A stretch of DNA of 64,000 nucleotides. Source: Schistocephalus solidus. Taxonomy: Eukaryota; Platyhelminthes; Cestoda; Diphyllobothriidea; Diphyllobothriidae. The translations under genes and the position numbers were made by a program. Within the stretch, counting starts at the first letter, position 1. The number at the start of each line of letters is the position of its first letter. Location of the stretch: positions 54,845 to 118,844 of the forward strand of contig WEDG01000869.1 in assembly GCA_017591395.1 (NCBI GenBank). The letters are read 5' to 3'. Of the stretch, positions 10,077 through 19,020 are shown piece after piece. Under the pieces are notes generated by a model. It was given only the letters and a program-made list of their open reading frames with translations. It did no database searches and had not been told where the DNA came from.

Positions 10077-10149
10077 CCCACTGAGGAGCCGAACCCCTCG
10101 TTGCTGTGTCACACAGCAGCAGAAACATCGGCGAAAACACGTGTCTGGG
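10077..10149 (+). ncRNA. Type I hammerhead ribozyme, array unit 3 (one extra A in the core)
   Basis: CCCA at 10077-10080 and CTGAGGA at 10081-10087. The second core box reads GAAAACACGTGTC: one A is inserted between GAAA and stem III compared with the other units. Expected cleavage after 10145. The insertion sits next to the catalytic core and may weaken or abolish activity. Confidence 0.7.
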
Positions 10150-10431
10150 CTTTTAGCTAGTATCTACGTCGGAAGTACGGTATAACGTCTTTGCCATATA
10201 AGATTCATACTACTTGTAGTACTACTTGTTTGTAGAATGGGCATTACGTGGTTATTCCACAGTGGTTGATTGTCTTCGACCCAAATGTTCATTGAAATTT
10301 CGGATCTGACCCTAAAAAGTCATGTCCGAATCACCTGACTCCATGTCCTGCACTTAATAATTTCAGAAATTATTTACCCGATTATTTTCTGGAGTCCATA
10401 TACCAGAAACCGCATAGAGAACGCTGGGGGA

Positions 10432-10503
10432 CCCACTGAGGAGCCGAACCCCTCGTTGCTGTGTCACACAGCAGCAGAAACATCGGCGAAACACGTGTCT
10501 GGG
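10432..10503 (+). ncRNA. Type I hammerhead ribozyme, array unit 4
   Basis: CCCA at 10432-10435, CTGAGGA at 10436-10442, then GAAA and CACGTG, with GTC ending at 10499 and TGGG at 10500-10503. Core intact. The element continues only about 50 bp past the cleavage site before it joins the PLE coding fragment. Confidence 0.8.
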
Positions 10504-10550
10504 CTTTTAGCTAGTATCTTTGTCGGAAGTACGGTATAACATCTTTACCA

Positions 10551-10900
10551 GACGTCTGGTAATGAGACCCAAGGCCCCCCTGTCACGCGGCGAAACGGCG
10601 AACGTCGTCTATCGTGTTCAGTGCGGTTCGTGTGAGGCGAACTATGTCGGAGAGACCGGTAAGCGACTACAGACCCGCATGAGTGAGGACGCAAGGGCCG
10701 TAAGAAGGATGGATCAGCTCTCGTTGGTGGCGGAACACTGTGCAGCCTCTGGACACACTTTTTCTTTCCAGGACGCCGAAATCCTAGGCCGAGGTATCGA
10801 CCAAACAGCCAGAGAAACGCTCGAAGCCTGGCACACCGTACCTTCTTCCATTAACCGTTGTACGATTCTCCCGGCGGCCTACCAGACCTTACGAGTGTAG
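10551..10900 (+). pseudogene. PLE GIY-YIG endonuclease fragment (5'-truncated)
   Basis: The open frame from the array junction to the stop at 10898-10900 encodes only the C-terminal GIY-YIG nuclease of a Penelope-like element. Visible are VVYRVQCGSCEANYVGETGK (the GIY-YIG-like box with a Cys pair) and RLQTRMSEDARAVRRMDQ. Further on come LVAEHCAASGHTFSFQDAEI and ARETLEAWH, which supplies the late catalytic Glu. The reverse transcriptase is missing. The start codon reported upstream lies in the last hammerhead unit and is a fusion artefact. In a full PLE this nuclease makes the nick that primes reverse transcription. 5' truncation with fusion to a pseudo-LTR is a common PLE insertion product. 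Confidence 0.75.
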
Positions 10901-11475
10901 CTCAATCAACAGAATCGCAGGCAAGAAGTCAGACTGTTCGCGGTCGCAAGCAACCGCATAACGAGCCAGAACACATGCCTGAGTGAACCTAGGCCACGCA
11001 CCAACACATTCGAGGGGATAACCGCGGAGAACGCAAACCAGCAAGATCTCCGGCCAGGCATGAACGTGGACGCAGGTGAACTTAGTTTGCGCACGAAAAC
11101 CGATGATGAGCGTCTCCAACCCGATAGGAACGGAGACACCGGCAATGACTCAGCAACCACCGATGAGCCGTGCACGGACAGATTCAAACGAGGGACGAGA
11201 AACAGACATGCGGGTCCGGTACACCAAACGCAGGCAATGCAGACGAGGTCAATGACACTTGCCATCCCGACACAGCCCCCCAGGCGAGGCGAGGGAGAAT
11301 AAAAAAATCAATGATCAGCAGGCCAGCAATTAACTCCCCCACCCCCCTGCAGTGCATCCTGCACGAATAGCTGTAGAGCCAGCATGTTCAGAACCATAAA
11401 TACTGTGAGGCGCCGTACTGAACCTACCTCCGACGATGGAATCTTGTTTGATTTTTGAAACGTCAGGATATTAAA
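10901..11475 (+). other. 3' non-coding end of the PLE fragment with a degenerate hammerhead (class beta)
   Basis: Overlapping short frames on both strands have no motif. Near the end a hammerhead-like motif appears: CCGACGA at 11430-11436 (degraded CUGANGA box), stem II GAATC/GATTT (11439-11443 with 11450-11454), GAAA at 11457-11460, then CG and TC, with AGG downstream able to pair with CCT at 11427-11429. Compare the better copies at 11957-12000 and 13960-14003. Confidence 0.45.
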
Positions 11476-11559
11476 CCTATTGTTCCCGTGATCGCCTCTT
11501 CTTCTGATTTATGCCCGGGGACATTTTTGCGCATATTATTAGCAATATATCATATATAG

Positions 11560-11590
<31 letters not shown>
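11560..11590. repeat. (TA)n microsatellite
   Basis: About fifteen TA units following a shorter imperfect TA tract from 11540. Confidence 0.9.
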
Positions 11591-11594
<4 letters not shown>

Positions 11595-11599
11595 TAATA

Positions 11600-11900
11600 A
11601 AGCGCGTGACCTTCACTGCTGTGGTTAGGATCTCACTTGATCCTATTCTGTCCGCCCGCCAGCTTGCTACTGGCGATAAACGAACGTTGTCATAGTTCAC
11701 ATGCCACATATAATATACAGGTATTTTGCTAAGGGTGCGCAGGCAAGAGGCATACCGCTGTTTCACGATTGTTACCGATCAGCAGTACGCCATATGCCTT
11801 ATGCAGTGATGCATATATCGAAGTCAAGTAGGCAGTGACCCTCACTAGTGTGGTTAGGATCTCACTCGACCCTATTCTGTCCACCCGCCAGCGGACACCA
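11600..11900 (+). repeat. Direct duplication of an about 70 bp segment
   Basis: 'GTGGTTAGGATCTCACT' and 'CCTATTCTGTCC' with the flanking CCGCCAGC occur at about 11605-11672 and again at 11832-11897. The copies are about 225 bp apart in the same orientation, next to the 3' end of the PLE at 11905-14060. I do not recognise the unit. Confidence 0.65.
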
Positions 11901-11904
11901 TTTC

Positions 11905-12254
11905 CCGACGAAGACGAAGAAGAAGAGGGGACGAGTTCATGGAACAAATTGTATTTGTACTGACGTTTCGAAATCCTTCGCGCTTCCATCATCAAAGTAT
12001 CGTGGTGGCAGCTCCTCGTGGCCTTGAGTTAGTCAGTTATGTCGCGTGCCTCGTATTAGACCCATGGTGGACGCGTGAAATTTGACCTGCCCGTTCGCTG
12101 CTGACTTCCTTAGACCTCCCCGAGGTTGAACGCCAGCGGGCTCGCGCGACGTCTGTCTCCTTGGAAGCCGTCGTAGGTTTAGGTAATCAGCGGATTGATC
12201 AGTTGTTGTTGTTCTCCGTTTTGCGGGCGCATTGGTAAGGCAGTTTGACTTTGG
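11905..12254 (-). repeat. Terminal repeat (pseudo-LTR) of PLE-1, 3' side
   Basis: Matches 13690-14060 in inverted orientation: both carry GGTCATGTGACC or CACATGACCAAAGTCAAAC-type ends, a 'CCCGAGGTTGAACGCC' block, 'CAAGACCACC...' traces and the hammerhead-like segment. The two lie on either side of the RT-endonuclease body, so this PLE has inverted terminal repeats. Confidence 0.65.
11957..12000 (-). ncRNA. Hammerhead-like motif, class beta (PLE-1 3' terminal repeat)
   Basis: Minus strand: TACT before the core, then TTGATGA (11995-11989, one change from CTGATGA), a weak stem II with GGAA/TTTC, GAAA (11969-11966), CG (11965-11964) and TC (11963-11962). AGTA downstream can pair with TACT as stem I. 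Stem III is just the palindrome CG, so in cis it cannot fold and would need a partner copy. Confidence 0.5.
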
Positions 12255-13680
12255 TCATGTGACCTTCGGCCGCCACCCCTCTTTTTCAGGCGCGTTGGCT
12301 CTCGTTTCCGCGTGCTCGTTTGCCATATTGGCCCTGGCAGAACTGATCCGAGCCTTGTACGAAGCGCCTGGTAGGTGGGATGTAAGTCTAGCTCCGTAAA
12401 GTGTGCCAGCCAAGGACGAACTCTCGAGCACCAGTCTGGTCATCTTCTCTTTGGCTCGGCCAATCACCCTCGTTTTCTCAAAGTCAACTTGTCCTTGTGG
12501 TTGATTGCAAGTTGATGTTCATGCAATCTTGTACCCAGGCACTTGCCAGTTTCACCAACATACGTTGCATCACAATCTTGGCATGGTATGCTGTACACCA
12601 CTGCTAATTGATCTGTTACCGGTAGCGGGTCTTTGGGCTTCATGACTTGCTATCTGATGGTGCATTCTGGTTTATGAGCCATGCCAATCCCAAAAGGTTT
12701 TAGGATTCTTGCCGTCGCCTGTGAAATGTTCCCTACGTAGGGAATTGCAAGCCAAAACTTTGGTCTTTTTCGCTCGACCGCTCAAACTGAGGTTTCCTGA
12801 GGCATTTGAGGATGAAGGACTTTGGAAAACCGTTGGCTGTAAAAAGGGCATGTACGTATTCCATCTCCTTCTTCTTCCCACTTTCGTCGCTACAGTGTGT
12901 TTGAACACATCGGAATAGGGTTCTGAAACAACTGTGTTTGTAGCCAACAGGGTGGTTGCTTCGGAAGTGGAGGATGCACCTGGTGCTTGTTTCCTTATGG
13001 TAGAACGTTGCCCTTATCTTCGTGTCTGCCAGCTTTGTAACTTGGACGTCAAGGAAGGGCAACTGGTTGTTGACTTCTTCTTCCATGGTAAACTGGATGT
13101 CGGGAAAGATTGAATTCAACAATGCCCTGGAAGCCTGCATGTGACTCCTCTTAATTATGACGAACGTGTCGTCGACGTATCTGGCCCAGAACTTCGGGGG
13201 GTACGAGCTGAAGACCAGCTGCTCAAGCCTCTGCAAAACTGCTTCGGCAGTTAGTCCAAACAGAGCGAGCTCATTGGTGTCTCCTTTCTTTTGCTCGTAG
13301 ACCTGGTCGTTGAATGTGAATAATGCCTTAAGACACACTTTTAGGACCTCGATAATATGTGTTTGTTTGAGATGTTGGTCGGTTTTGTCATATTTTCGCC
13401 GGAGGACGCCGTCAATAGTATCAATAGCGAGTGCGGGTGGGATATGGATGAATAACGAGATCTCGTCGAATGATACCATAACCTCGTCTGCCTCTACTTC
13501 AAGGTGTAGGTTGCGTGTTAAGAATTCATCAGCTGACTTCACTGTCCACTTCGAATACTTGGTAAGGAAACAAAGTCGCTTGGACAACCACTTTGACAAC
13601 CCAAAGGTTGGGGTGCCACGTAAGGAAACGATGGGTCGTAGGGGCACTCCTGGCTGGTGAACCTTTGGCAGACCGGTGGC
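12255..13680 (-). pseudogene. PLE-1 reverse transcriptase-GIY-YIG endonuclease, frameshifted
   Basis: From 13680 down: GLPKVHQPGVPLRPIVS (start of the RT core), then GTPTFGLSKWLSKRL, then motif A-like VSFDEISLFIHIP. Motif C-like FWARYVDDTFVII carries the catalytic DD pair, followed by FTMEEEVNNQLPFLDVQVT and FRSNHPVGYKHS. The open RT frame is about 300 codons (stop near 12733). A shifted frame then continues with LKPFGIGMAHKPECTIR and the GIY-YIG box VVYSIPCQDCDATYVGETGK, ending near 12255. The N-terminal part found in full PLEs (about 200-300 residues) is missing. The segment that should hold motif B (13240-13288) is locally out of frame. Nonfunctional as written; PLE assignment is secure. 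Confidence 0.85.
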
Positions 13681-13689
13681 GGCCGGAAG

Positions 13690-14060
13690 TCACATGACCA
13701 AAGTCAAACACTGGCTCAACGATGCACCCGCAAAACGGAGAACCACTCAGGAGCAGTCCGCTGATTGACGTGGGGGAGGACAACAGACACGCTGTCTTGC
13801 CTAAACCTACGAAAGCTCTGAAAAGGACAGAGGTCACGCGAGCCCGCCGGCGTTCAACCTCGGGGAAGTCAGCAGCGAATGGGTAGGTCAAAGTTAACGC
13901 GTCCACCATGGCACGAGACAAGACTGACTAACTCAAGACCACCAGGAGCAGCAATCACGATACTCTGATGATTGAAGTGAGAAGGCTTCCGAAACGGCAG
14001 TACAAATATAATTTGGTCCAGGAACTCGCCGTCGCTTCCTCGTCTTCTTTTAGGGATGAT
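13690..14060 (+). repeat. Terminal repeat (pseudo-LTR) of PLE-1, 5' side, inverted
   Basis: Inverted relative to 11905-12254 (see that entry), directly upstream of the RT body. The end 'TCGCCGTCGCTTCCTCGTC' corresponds to the GA-rich 'GACGAAGACGAAGAAG' edge of the other copy. A 130 aa minus-strand frame over this segment is a by-product of the repeat, not a protein gene. Confidence 0.65.
13960..14003 (+). ncRNA. Hammerhead-like motif, class beta (PLE-1 5' terminal repeat)
   Basis: Perfect CTGATGA at 13965-13971, stem II GAAG/CTTC (13974-13977 with 13986-13989), GAAA at 13991-13994, then CGGC where the minus copy has CGTC. Stem I ACT/AGT. The U at the cleavage-adjacent position is changed to G, which should inactivate it. 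It matches the copy at 11957-12000 in flanks and core. Confidence 0.5.
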
Positions 14061-14114
14061 GATTGCGATAAGAAATCAGAACATCGAATCTATATGCAAA
14101 TTAATATGTATGAT

Positions 14115-14545
14115 AGGGCTAGCGTTGCCTTACATTGACCGCGTTTCGGAGGCGCTCTCCCGTCTCATAAGACCGCTGGGGATCGGCATCGTTCACCGTC
14201 AGGAGTCAACCATTCGAAATCAGGTTATTATACCTAAGGCCAGGAGGTGAAACAACACACGTCATCTACCGGGTTCAATGCAATTTCTGCGCAGTAAACT
14301 ACATTGGAGAGACCGGGAAACGCCTATAAACCAGAGTCGGAGAACACATGAGAGCAGTACGAAGGATGGACCCATTGTCTTTGGTGGCGGAACACTGCGC
14401 AGACTCTGTACACACGTTCGCCTTTCAGAATGCCGAAATTCTGGGTCGAGGAAGTAACCCCGAGGCAAGGGAAACAATCAAGGCCTGGCACATGGGAACA
14501 ACATCCAACAATCGTTGCGTGACGCATCCTACGGCTAACTGAGTC
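14115..14545 (+). pseudogene. PLE fragment: end of RT plus GIY-YIG endonuclease
   Basis: Begins with ALPYIDRVSEALSRLIRPLG (RT C-terminus/linker), then a frameshift near 14250 and HVIYRVQCNFCAVNYIGETGKRL with a stop (TAA at 14327), then EHMRAVRRMDPLSLVAEHCA, FAFQNAEILGRG and ETIKAWH. This is the same subfamily as the fragment at 10551-10900. It directly follows the inverted terminal repeat of PLE-1 and may be a separate, older insertion. 14546-14790 resembles a PLE 3' non-coding region and has no hammerhead I can find. Confidence 0.75.
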
Positions 14546-14799
14546 CTCCCGATGCAGCTGAATGAACAAAAGAGCCAACGCGAACATTGGCTGGACGTGC
14601 ATCAGAACATCGGTGAGTCCATGGCGGACACATACGCAATCGTAACACACAACCTAGACCCGCAGAATAAACGGTTATCGACTCAACCACTTATCAAAAC
14701 ATGTGCAAAAACAGACGGAGGTGCGATCGTAACCAAGATAACAGCCCGGGACGGCAGCTTCGGTCGAGGCGGGTACTGACGGCTATCGCTAACGTGCGA

Positions 14800-16615
14800 A
14801 AACCGGCCCCCGAAGAAATTGAGAGCATAAATATATACATAGTAGGTGTCCTAACTCATGAAATCTGATGATTTTCATGAGTTATGGCCCGTTTCGCGAA
14901 ATCAGCGCACACTGCGTCCACCAAAATTTTACATCAATAAAGAACCAATCGTTAGGAAATGTATGGCTTTTTGTGGTTTACAAATTAATATTACATTTTC
15001 TAGAAATGCTAATTTTTTAGACTAGGTGCAGATTACAAAAAGGTGAAAAATTGACCTAGTTGAGTAAACTTGAGTTTTAAATGTATAGGAAGCCTGACCA
15101 TGCAATTAAACGAGAAAATGAAGCAGAAAAAGCCAAATTTCTTTTGAAAATAGTCTTTTTAAGAGTTTTGCACATACATATGCCTCTAGATTAAGCGCAG
15201 CGTAAAGTATGACCGTCATCAAGCAGCCTAACACGAAAGTGTATATTTCAATACGGTTTCACAATAATTGGTAGTTTTCTTCCGTTTGTACATTATCTTA
15301 GATTATTTTGACTAAGGCAAGCACGATTTGCGCTTCATTGCGCCGATAGGGACGTCAAATGAATATAATATTTAATAAGCTAACATGTTCACAGGTCGGT
15401 CAATGACTAACAAAATTCAAATAGAATCCTCAGGTGCAATCGTAAACGTACCACTTGGTGTATATAAACAGGACTATTCAATTGTTAAATTTCTCTATAA
15501 ATATTTCGAGTTTTCTATTACGATGAGTTGCAGATAGCCTTTGAAAATGAGGCGAATTCTTTAGGATTTTCAGTGTCTTCAGGCAACTGCCCATACATGT
15601 ACATTCCGTTCGATGTGTTTCGGTAAAACCCTCAAAATAACATATTTCTTTAAAGCATCTACCGAAGCATTGACTTTTTGGGCATTCTTTCTAATGCAGA
15701 CGGCCGCCTGGGTCAAATTTGTAAACTCACACAAACATGACAACTCGTTGCCATGAAAAATGAACGTCCACAACAAAAGCCGGGAAAAGATATGCCTATA
15801 ATTATTTTAAAAATGGTCTATAATAAGTTAACTTTTTTAAAAAACGCATTAATTAGATGTTTTGCTTTTGAATTCCTGCGTAATTAAAGTTTTTTCAAAG
15901 AAAAGTCATGAAAAAACTGGGACCGTTTGATCAAATTACCGACCTCACTTAAAAGTAGGGATACAATTTCTATTAAAATTAAAGAACTCTCTTTCCTCTG
16001 TCCACTAAAGCGTTTTTCGATATCTTTGCTTACTTCTCAGTCTAGTTCTAAGCTTTCAAACACACAAGAGAGTGACCGAATATATACTCAGATTTTGCGA
16101 TGAAATGTGAATTTTCTGCCCCCTCCGTTTAAAGTTTCCTTATTCATTTATAGTCAACTGTAGACCGAAATTGTCTTTTCAGGCTTCGCGTACGACGTGA
16201 CTGCGAAAAGTCGCGGTGTATCATCGCGTCTCGTATATATGCGCGTTTAAGGTCCTAACTATCAATGTGGTAAAACGAAGTACATTCACAAAAGTTTATT
16301 ACAGCGTTTTTTGGTACAAAACGCCATCACTTTGCAAAACTGGATTTTTTTTAACTAAATTTGTTATCATTTTTCCGCAAACAATGTAAGCTCTAAAACT
16401 TGCATTCACCTGATTTTTGTGAAAACAGAACAAAATTTACCGTTCTCCGAAAGGATATATTCCAAATTTTTCCGGCTTATATTAATGTTCATTCATAGTA
16501 CTGATTTTTGTCCCCATTTCGCCCCGTTTTTCCTTTAATAAACTGAACTGAAAAGATCTATTTATTATTGAACAGCTTTAATACAACAAACAGAACAACA
16601 CCTTAAAATGCCTGC
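14800..16615. other. AT-rich region, no gene recognised
   Basis: Stops in all frames at short intervals and no frame above about 65 codons. Nothing in it matches the repeat families listed here. It may be single-copy intergenic DNA or an old repeat. Confidence 0.6.
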
Positions 16616-16649
16616 CATGCTACTACCTCAAATTCTGATATAGACATTT

Positions 16650-17265
16650 CATATATATATTTGCAGAGAGGAGACACGACAGAGAATATGGGTAAATTGA
16701 TAGTCTGTTTCGGGTTTATTCTGCCTTCATTCAGCCAATCATAACTCTGACTACCAGCTGGGACTGGAAACAAAAAGATGCGCTCGAGTACGGCGCAGAC
16801 AGTCCACACACTTGGTCGAGCAGATGGGTCATAAGCACTTCATCGAACCGAGGTTCATCAGTGACTCACCACCTGTCATTCTCTGTCGCTGCATATCGGG
16901 TATTTATTCAAACAGGAATAGGCGCACACCGATCTAGTGGCTTCCCGAAGCAAACAAGCTCCGTATGGGTGGCAAAGGTCACGAACAGGCAACCAGTGTG
17001 TGGACTGTCTGCGCCGTACTCGAGCGCATCTTTGTGTTTACAGTCCCAGCTGGTAGTCAGGATTATGATTGACTGAATGAAGGCAGAATAAGCCCGAAAC
17101 AGACTGTATCAATCTACCCATATTCTGTCGTGTCTCCTCTCTGCAATTATAACTTGGCCGACTTCGGCCTGGTAATTGGTTGCCTGTTCGTGACCTTTGC
17201 CACCCATACGGAGCTTGTTTGCTTCGGGAAGCCACTAGATCGGTGTGCGCCTATTCCTGTTTGAA

Positions 17266-17268
<3 letters not shown>
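16650..17268. repeat. Foldback repeat with interleaved inverted segments
   Basis: Segment a (16662-16815: 'GAGAGGAGACACGACAGAG', 'CCAGCTGGGACTGGAAAC', 'GCTCGAGTACGGCGCAGACA') recurs inverted at 16997-17148. Segment b (16905-16985: 'AACAGGAATAGGCGCACACC', 'CGATCTAGTGGCTTCCCGAA') recurs inverted at 17178-17268. The order on the plus strand is a, b, a', b', so the second copy is circularly permuted relative to a simple inverted repeat. Small overlapping frames are not genes. A diverged relative is at 34655-34935. Confidence 0.8.

Positions 17269-17321
<53 letters not shown>
17269..17321. repeat. (AT)n microsatellite
   Basis: About 25 AT units at the edge of the foldback repeat. Confidence 0.9.
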
Positions 17322-17323
<2 letters not shown>

Positions 17324-17324
17324 A

Positions 17325-17540
17325 GTGTGGGGCTCACCGATCTGCTTAAGGAACATGTATGTTCCGTTGTGCCCTGGAGCTCAGACTAGAGCCCTCGCAG
17401 GCGGTCGCATAGCGACGTGTAACATATGTTGATAAGGTGGAACCGACAAAGACAAGGGAAACCGGAATGGCCATTTCTGGCTTATTAGCCGTCATCAGCC
17501 AGTCATACCCAATCCCAAGTGTGGCACACCTGGGATTCGA
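17325..17540 (-). repeat. SINE family 1, reverse copy
   Basis: Minus strand: a B-box region 'GCGGGTTCGAATCCCAGG', then the body 'GACGGCTAATAAGCCAG' and 'CATTCCGGTTTCCC', then the tail 'AACGGAACATACATGTTCC'. The head is truncated just before the A box. It is paired with the forward copy that starts at 17541. Confidence 0.7.
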
Positions 17541-17702
17541 ACCCGCTCTAGTCTGAGCTCCAGGGCACAACGGAACATACATGATCCTTAAGCAGATCGG
17601 TGAGCACCACACTATCATCATATTCCCGATCACAACCGACAAAACAACGAGCCCATGGCTCAGTGGTAGAGCGTTCCACTCAAATACCAAAGGTCGCGGG
17701 TT
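17541..17702 (+). repeat. SINE family 1, forward copy: preceding tail plus new head, interrupted at the B box
   Basis: Tail 'TCTGAGCTCCAGGGCACAAC' followed by spacer 'ACCGACAAAACAACG', then a new head with A box 'GCCCATGGCTCAGTGGTAGAG' and B box 'GGTCGCGGGTTCG'. The head is cut there by the hammerhead repeat fragment at 17703. The tail-head order shows the family also exists as tandem dimers. Confidence 0.7.
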
Positions 17703-17853
17703 CGTTATATCGTACTTCCGACATCGGTTCTAGCTAAAAGCCCAAACACGTGTTTCACCGATGTTTCTGCTGCTGCGTGACACAGCAACGAGGGGTTCAG
17801 CTCCTCAATGGGTTCCTCAGCGTTCTCTATGCGGTTTCTGGTATATATGTATT
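17703..17853 (-). repeat. Reverse, truncated copy of the 354 bp hammerhead unit
   Basis: The minus strand matches the array unit from its 'TATACCAGAAACCGCATAG' through to 'ATGTCGGAAGTACGATATAAC'. Its hammerhead is degenerate: the CTGAGGA box reads TTGAGGA, stem II is GCTGA/TCGGT (still pairable through wobbles), GAAA and CACGTG are kept, and the cleavage triplet is GTT. It ends at almost the same unit position as the 3' end of the array near 10550, which suggests a true element boundary there. Confidence 0.75.
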
Positions 17854-17942
17854 TCGAAAAAAAGAAATTCTTTGCGAAACAATAGGTAAACTTTATTATG
17901 TAAATTTTCGACGCTGGTACCCCAGGTCGATCGGCTACAGGA

Positions 17943-18315
17943 CTCACTCGTTCCGTTGTGCCTTGCGGCTCACTCTAGAGCCTTGATAGCAGCCGCAGAG
18001 CGGCTACTGATATAGGCAGAATCATGTTACCAAAATATACAAGGGAGACTGGAATGGCCATTTGTGACTTATTAGCCGTCATACCCAATCACAAGTGTGG
18101 AACACCTGGGATTCGAACCCACGACATTTGGTAATTGAGTCGAACGCTCTACCATTGAGCCACGGGCCCGTTGTTTTGTCGGTTGCGATCGGGAATATGA
18201 TGATAGAGTGCGGCTCACCGATCTGCTTACGTAACATGTATGTTCCGTTGTGCCCTGGAGCTCAAACGCAGACTAGAGCCCTCACAGGCGGTCGCATAGC
18301 GGTCGTATATATACC
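17943..18315 (-). repeat. SINE family 1, reverse copy with complete head, plus adjoining tail
   Basis: Minus strand 18175-17943: A box 'GGGCCCGTGGCTCAATGGTAG', B box 'GTCGTGGGTTCGAATCCC', body and tail. 18176-18315 is the tail of a further copy in the same orientation ('CCAGGGCACAACGGAACATAC'), so this is a head-to-tail tandem dimer. These are the best pol III boxes in the window. Confidence 0.75.
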
Positions 18316-18419
18316 TTGTATTTTGGAAACCCTGGAGGTAGGTGTAACAGCAGGTCCGGTACAAAAAATATTCGGAAATTACAAAAAGGTTTTTTTTCTA
18401 ACTGGAAAGTAATGCTTTT

Positions 18420-18620
18420 TCACGAGTAAAATTTGAAGAAGGTGCATTTCACTGCCAAATGAGTAAAAGAGAAACAATTTTGATGTACAAAAGAGCATCA
18501 AAAATCGCTGGGAAGGATTTATACTACCTAAGTGGTTACTCTTTACAGAATTTAGCTTTTCGTAGACGACAGGGACGAATTTCACTCAAAAAACCCGTTT
18601 CCTGACGTGGTTTACATATC
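18420..18620 (+). repeat. Dispersed AT-rich repeat, copy 1
   Basis: Similar to 27405-27640: both carry 'TTTGAAGAAGG'- or 'TTTAAGGAAGACGGGATTGG'-type starts, 'CAAATGAGTA', 'AGAGCATCAAAAAT' or 'GGGCATCAAAAATTAA', and 'GGAAGGATTT' in the same order. Diverged, class unknown. Confidence 0.45.
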
Positions 18621-18954
18621 TGGGGATAATGCTGCACAATAGATAACATTACAACCCAATTTAAGTAAGCTTTTCTAATAGAACCACAGTATGGAGTCTC
18701 GGTTATGAGCTAGCAAATCTACTGCGTGTACACCAGACCACTGGTGATGGGACTGGGTGCAGTCGTTAACGCGACGTAAAGGCCTACCTCCAAGGCGTGC
18801 CGCACGGATGTGCTGCAGTAGTTGTAGGCGTGCGCGAGCTCAGCACAACCCGAGAATTGCGTGCCGTGAGCTAGTCTGACCACGGTTTTGGTCCAGCGTA
18901 TCCGCAACGCAGCCATTGAGGGGATCAGGTCATTACAACGACAGAAGGCACAGA

Positions 18955-19020
18955 GAGAGAGAGAGAGAGCGAGAGAGCGAGAGGAGAGAGAGAGAGCGAG
19001 AGAGAGAAAAGAAAGAGAGG
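18955..19020. repeat. (GA)n imperfect microsatellite
   Basis: GAGA-rich tract with CGAG interruptions. Further simple repeats of this kind are at about 19615-19650 (CA then GCGA), 24285-24303 and 32655-32690. Between 19030 and 20690 I see no gene or named repeat. Confidence 0.85.

Larger units (their letters stand above)
9117..10550 (+). repeat. Tandem array of about 354 bp hammerhead-bearing units (candidate retrozyme or PLE pseudo-LTR array)
   Basis: Four direct units begin with TGTCGGAAGTACGGTAT at about 9117, 9457, 9811 and 10166, with a fifth start at 10520. Periods are 340, 354, 355 and 354 bp. Units 2-4 are almost identical; unit 1 is more diverged and lacks about 13 bp near 9200. No unit has a long open frame. 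Each ends in a 72-73 nt type I hammerhead motif (separate entries). The fifth unit breaks off near 10550, where sequence encoding a PLE endonuclease begins. A reverse, truncated relative lies at 17703-17853. Animal retrozymes are known as small tandem elements with type I hammerheads, and PLE pseudo-LTRs also carry hammerheads; the sequence alone does not decide between them. Confidence 0.85.

Noticed and set aside
9117..10550. CRISPR-like array
   Set aside because: Units are 354 bp direct repeats without spacers, in eukaryotic repeat-rich DNA.
10906..11265. Minus-strand frame of 119 codons
   Set aside because: Antisense to the PLE 3' region with overlapping plus-strand frames; no motif.
13529..13921. 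130-codon minus-strand protein
   Set aside because: Overlaps the PLE-1 terminal repeat and the RT start in another frame; a shadow frame.
18100..18170. tRNA genes at the A/B-box segments (also 3410, 4990, 17660, 34150)
   Set aside because: Boxes are present but acceptor, D and anticodon stems do not pair, and the same 3' body follows each copy, so they are SINEs.
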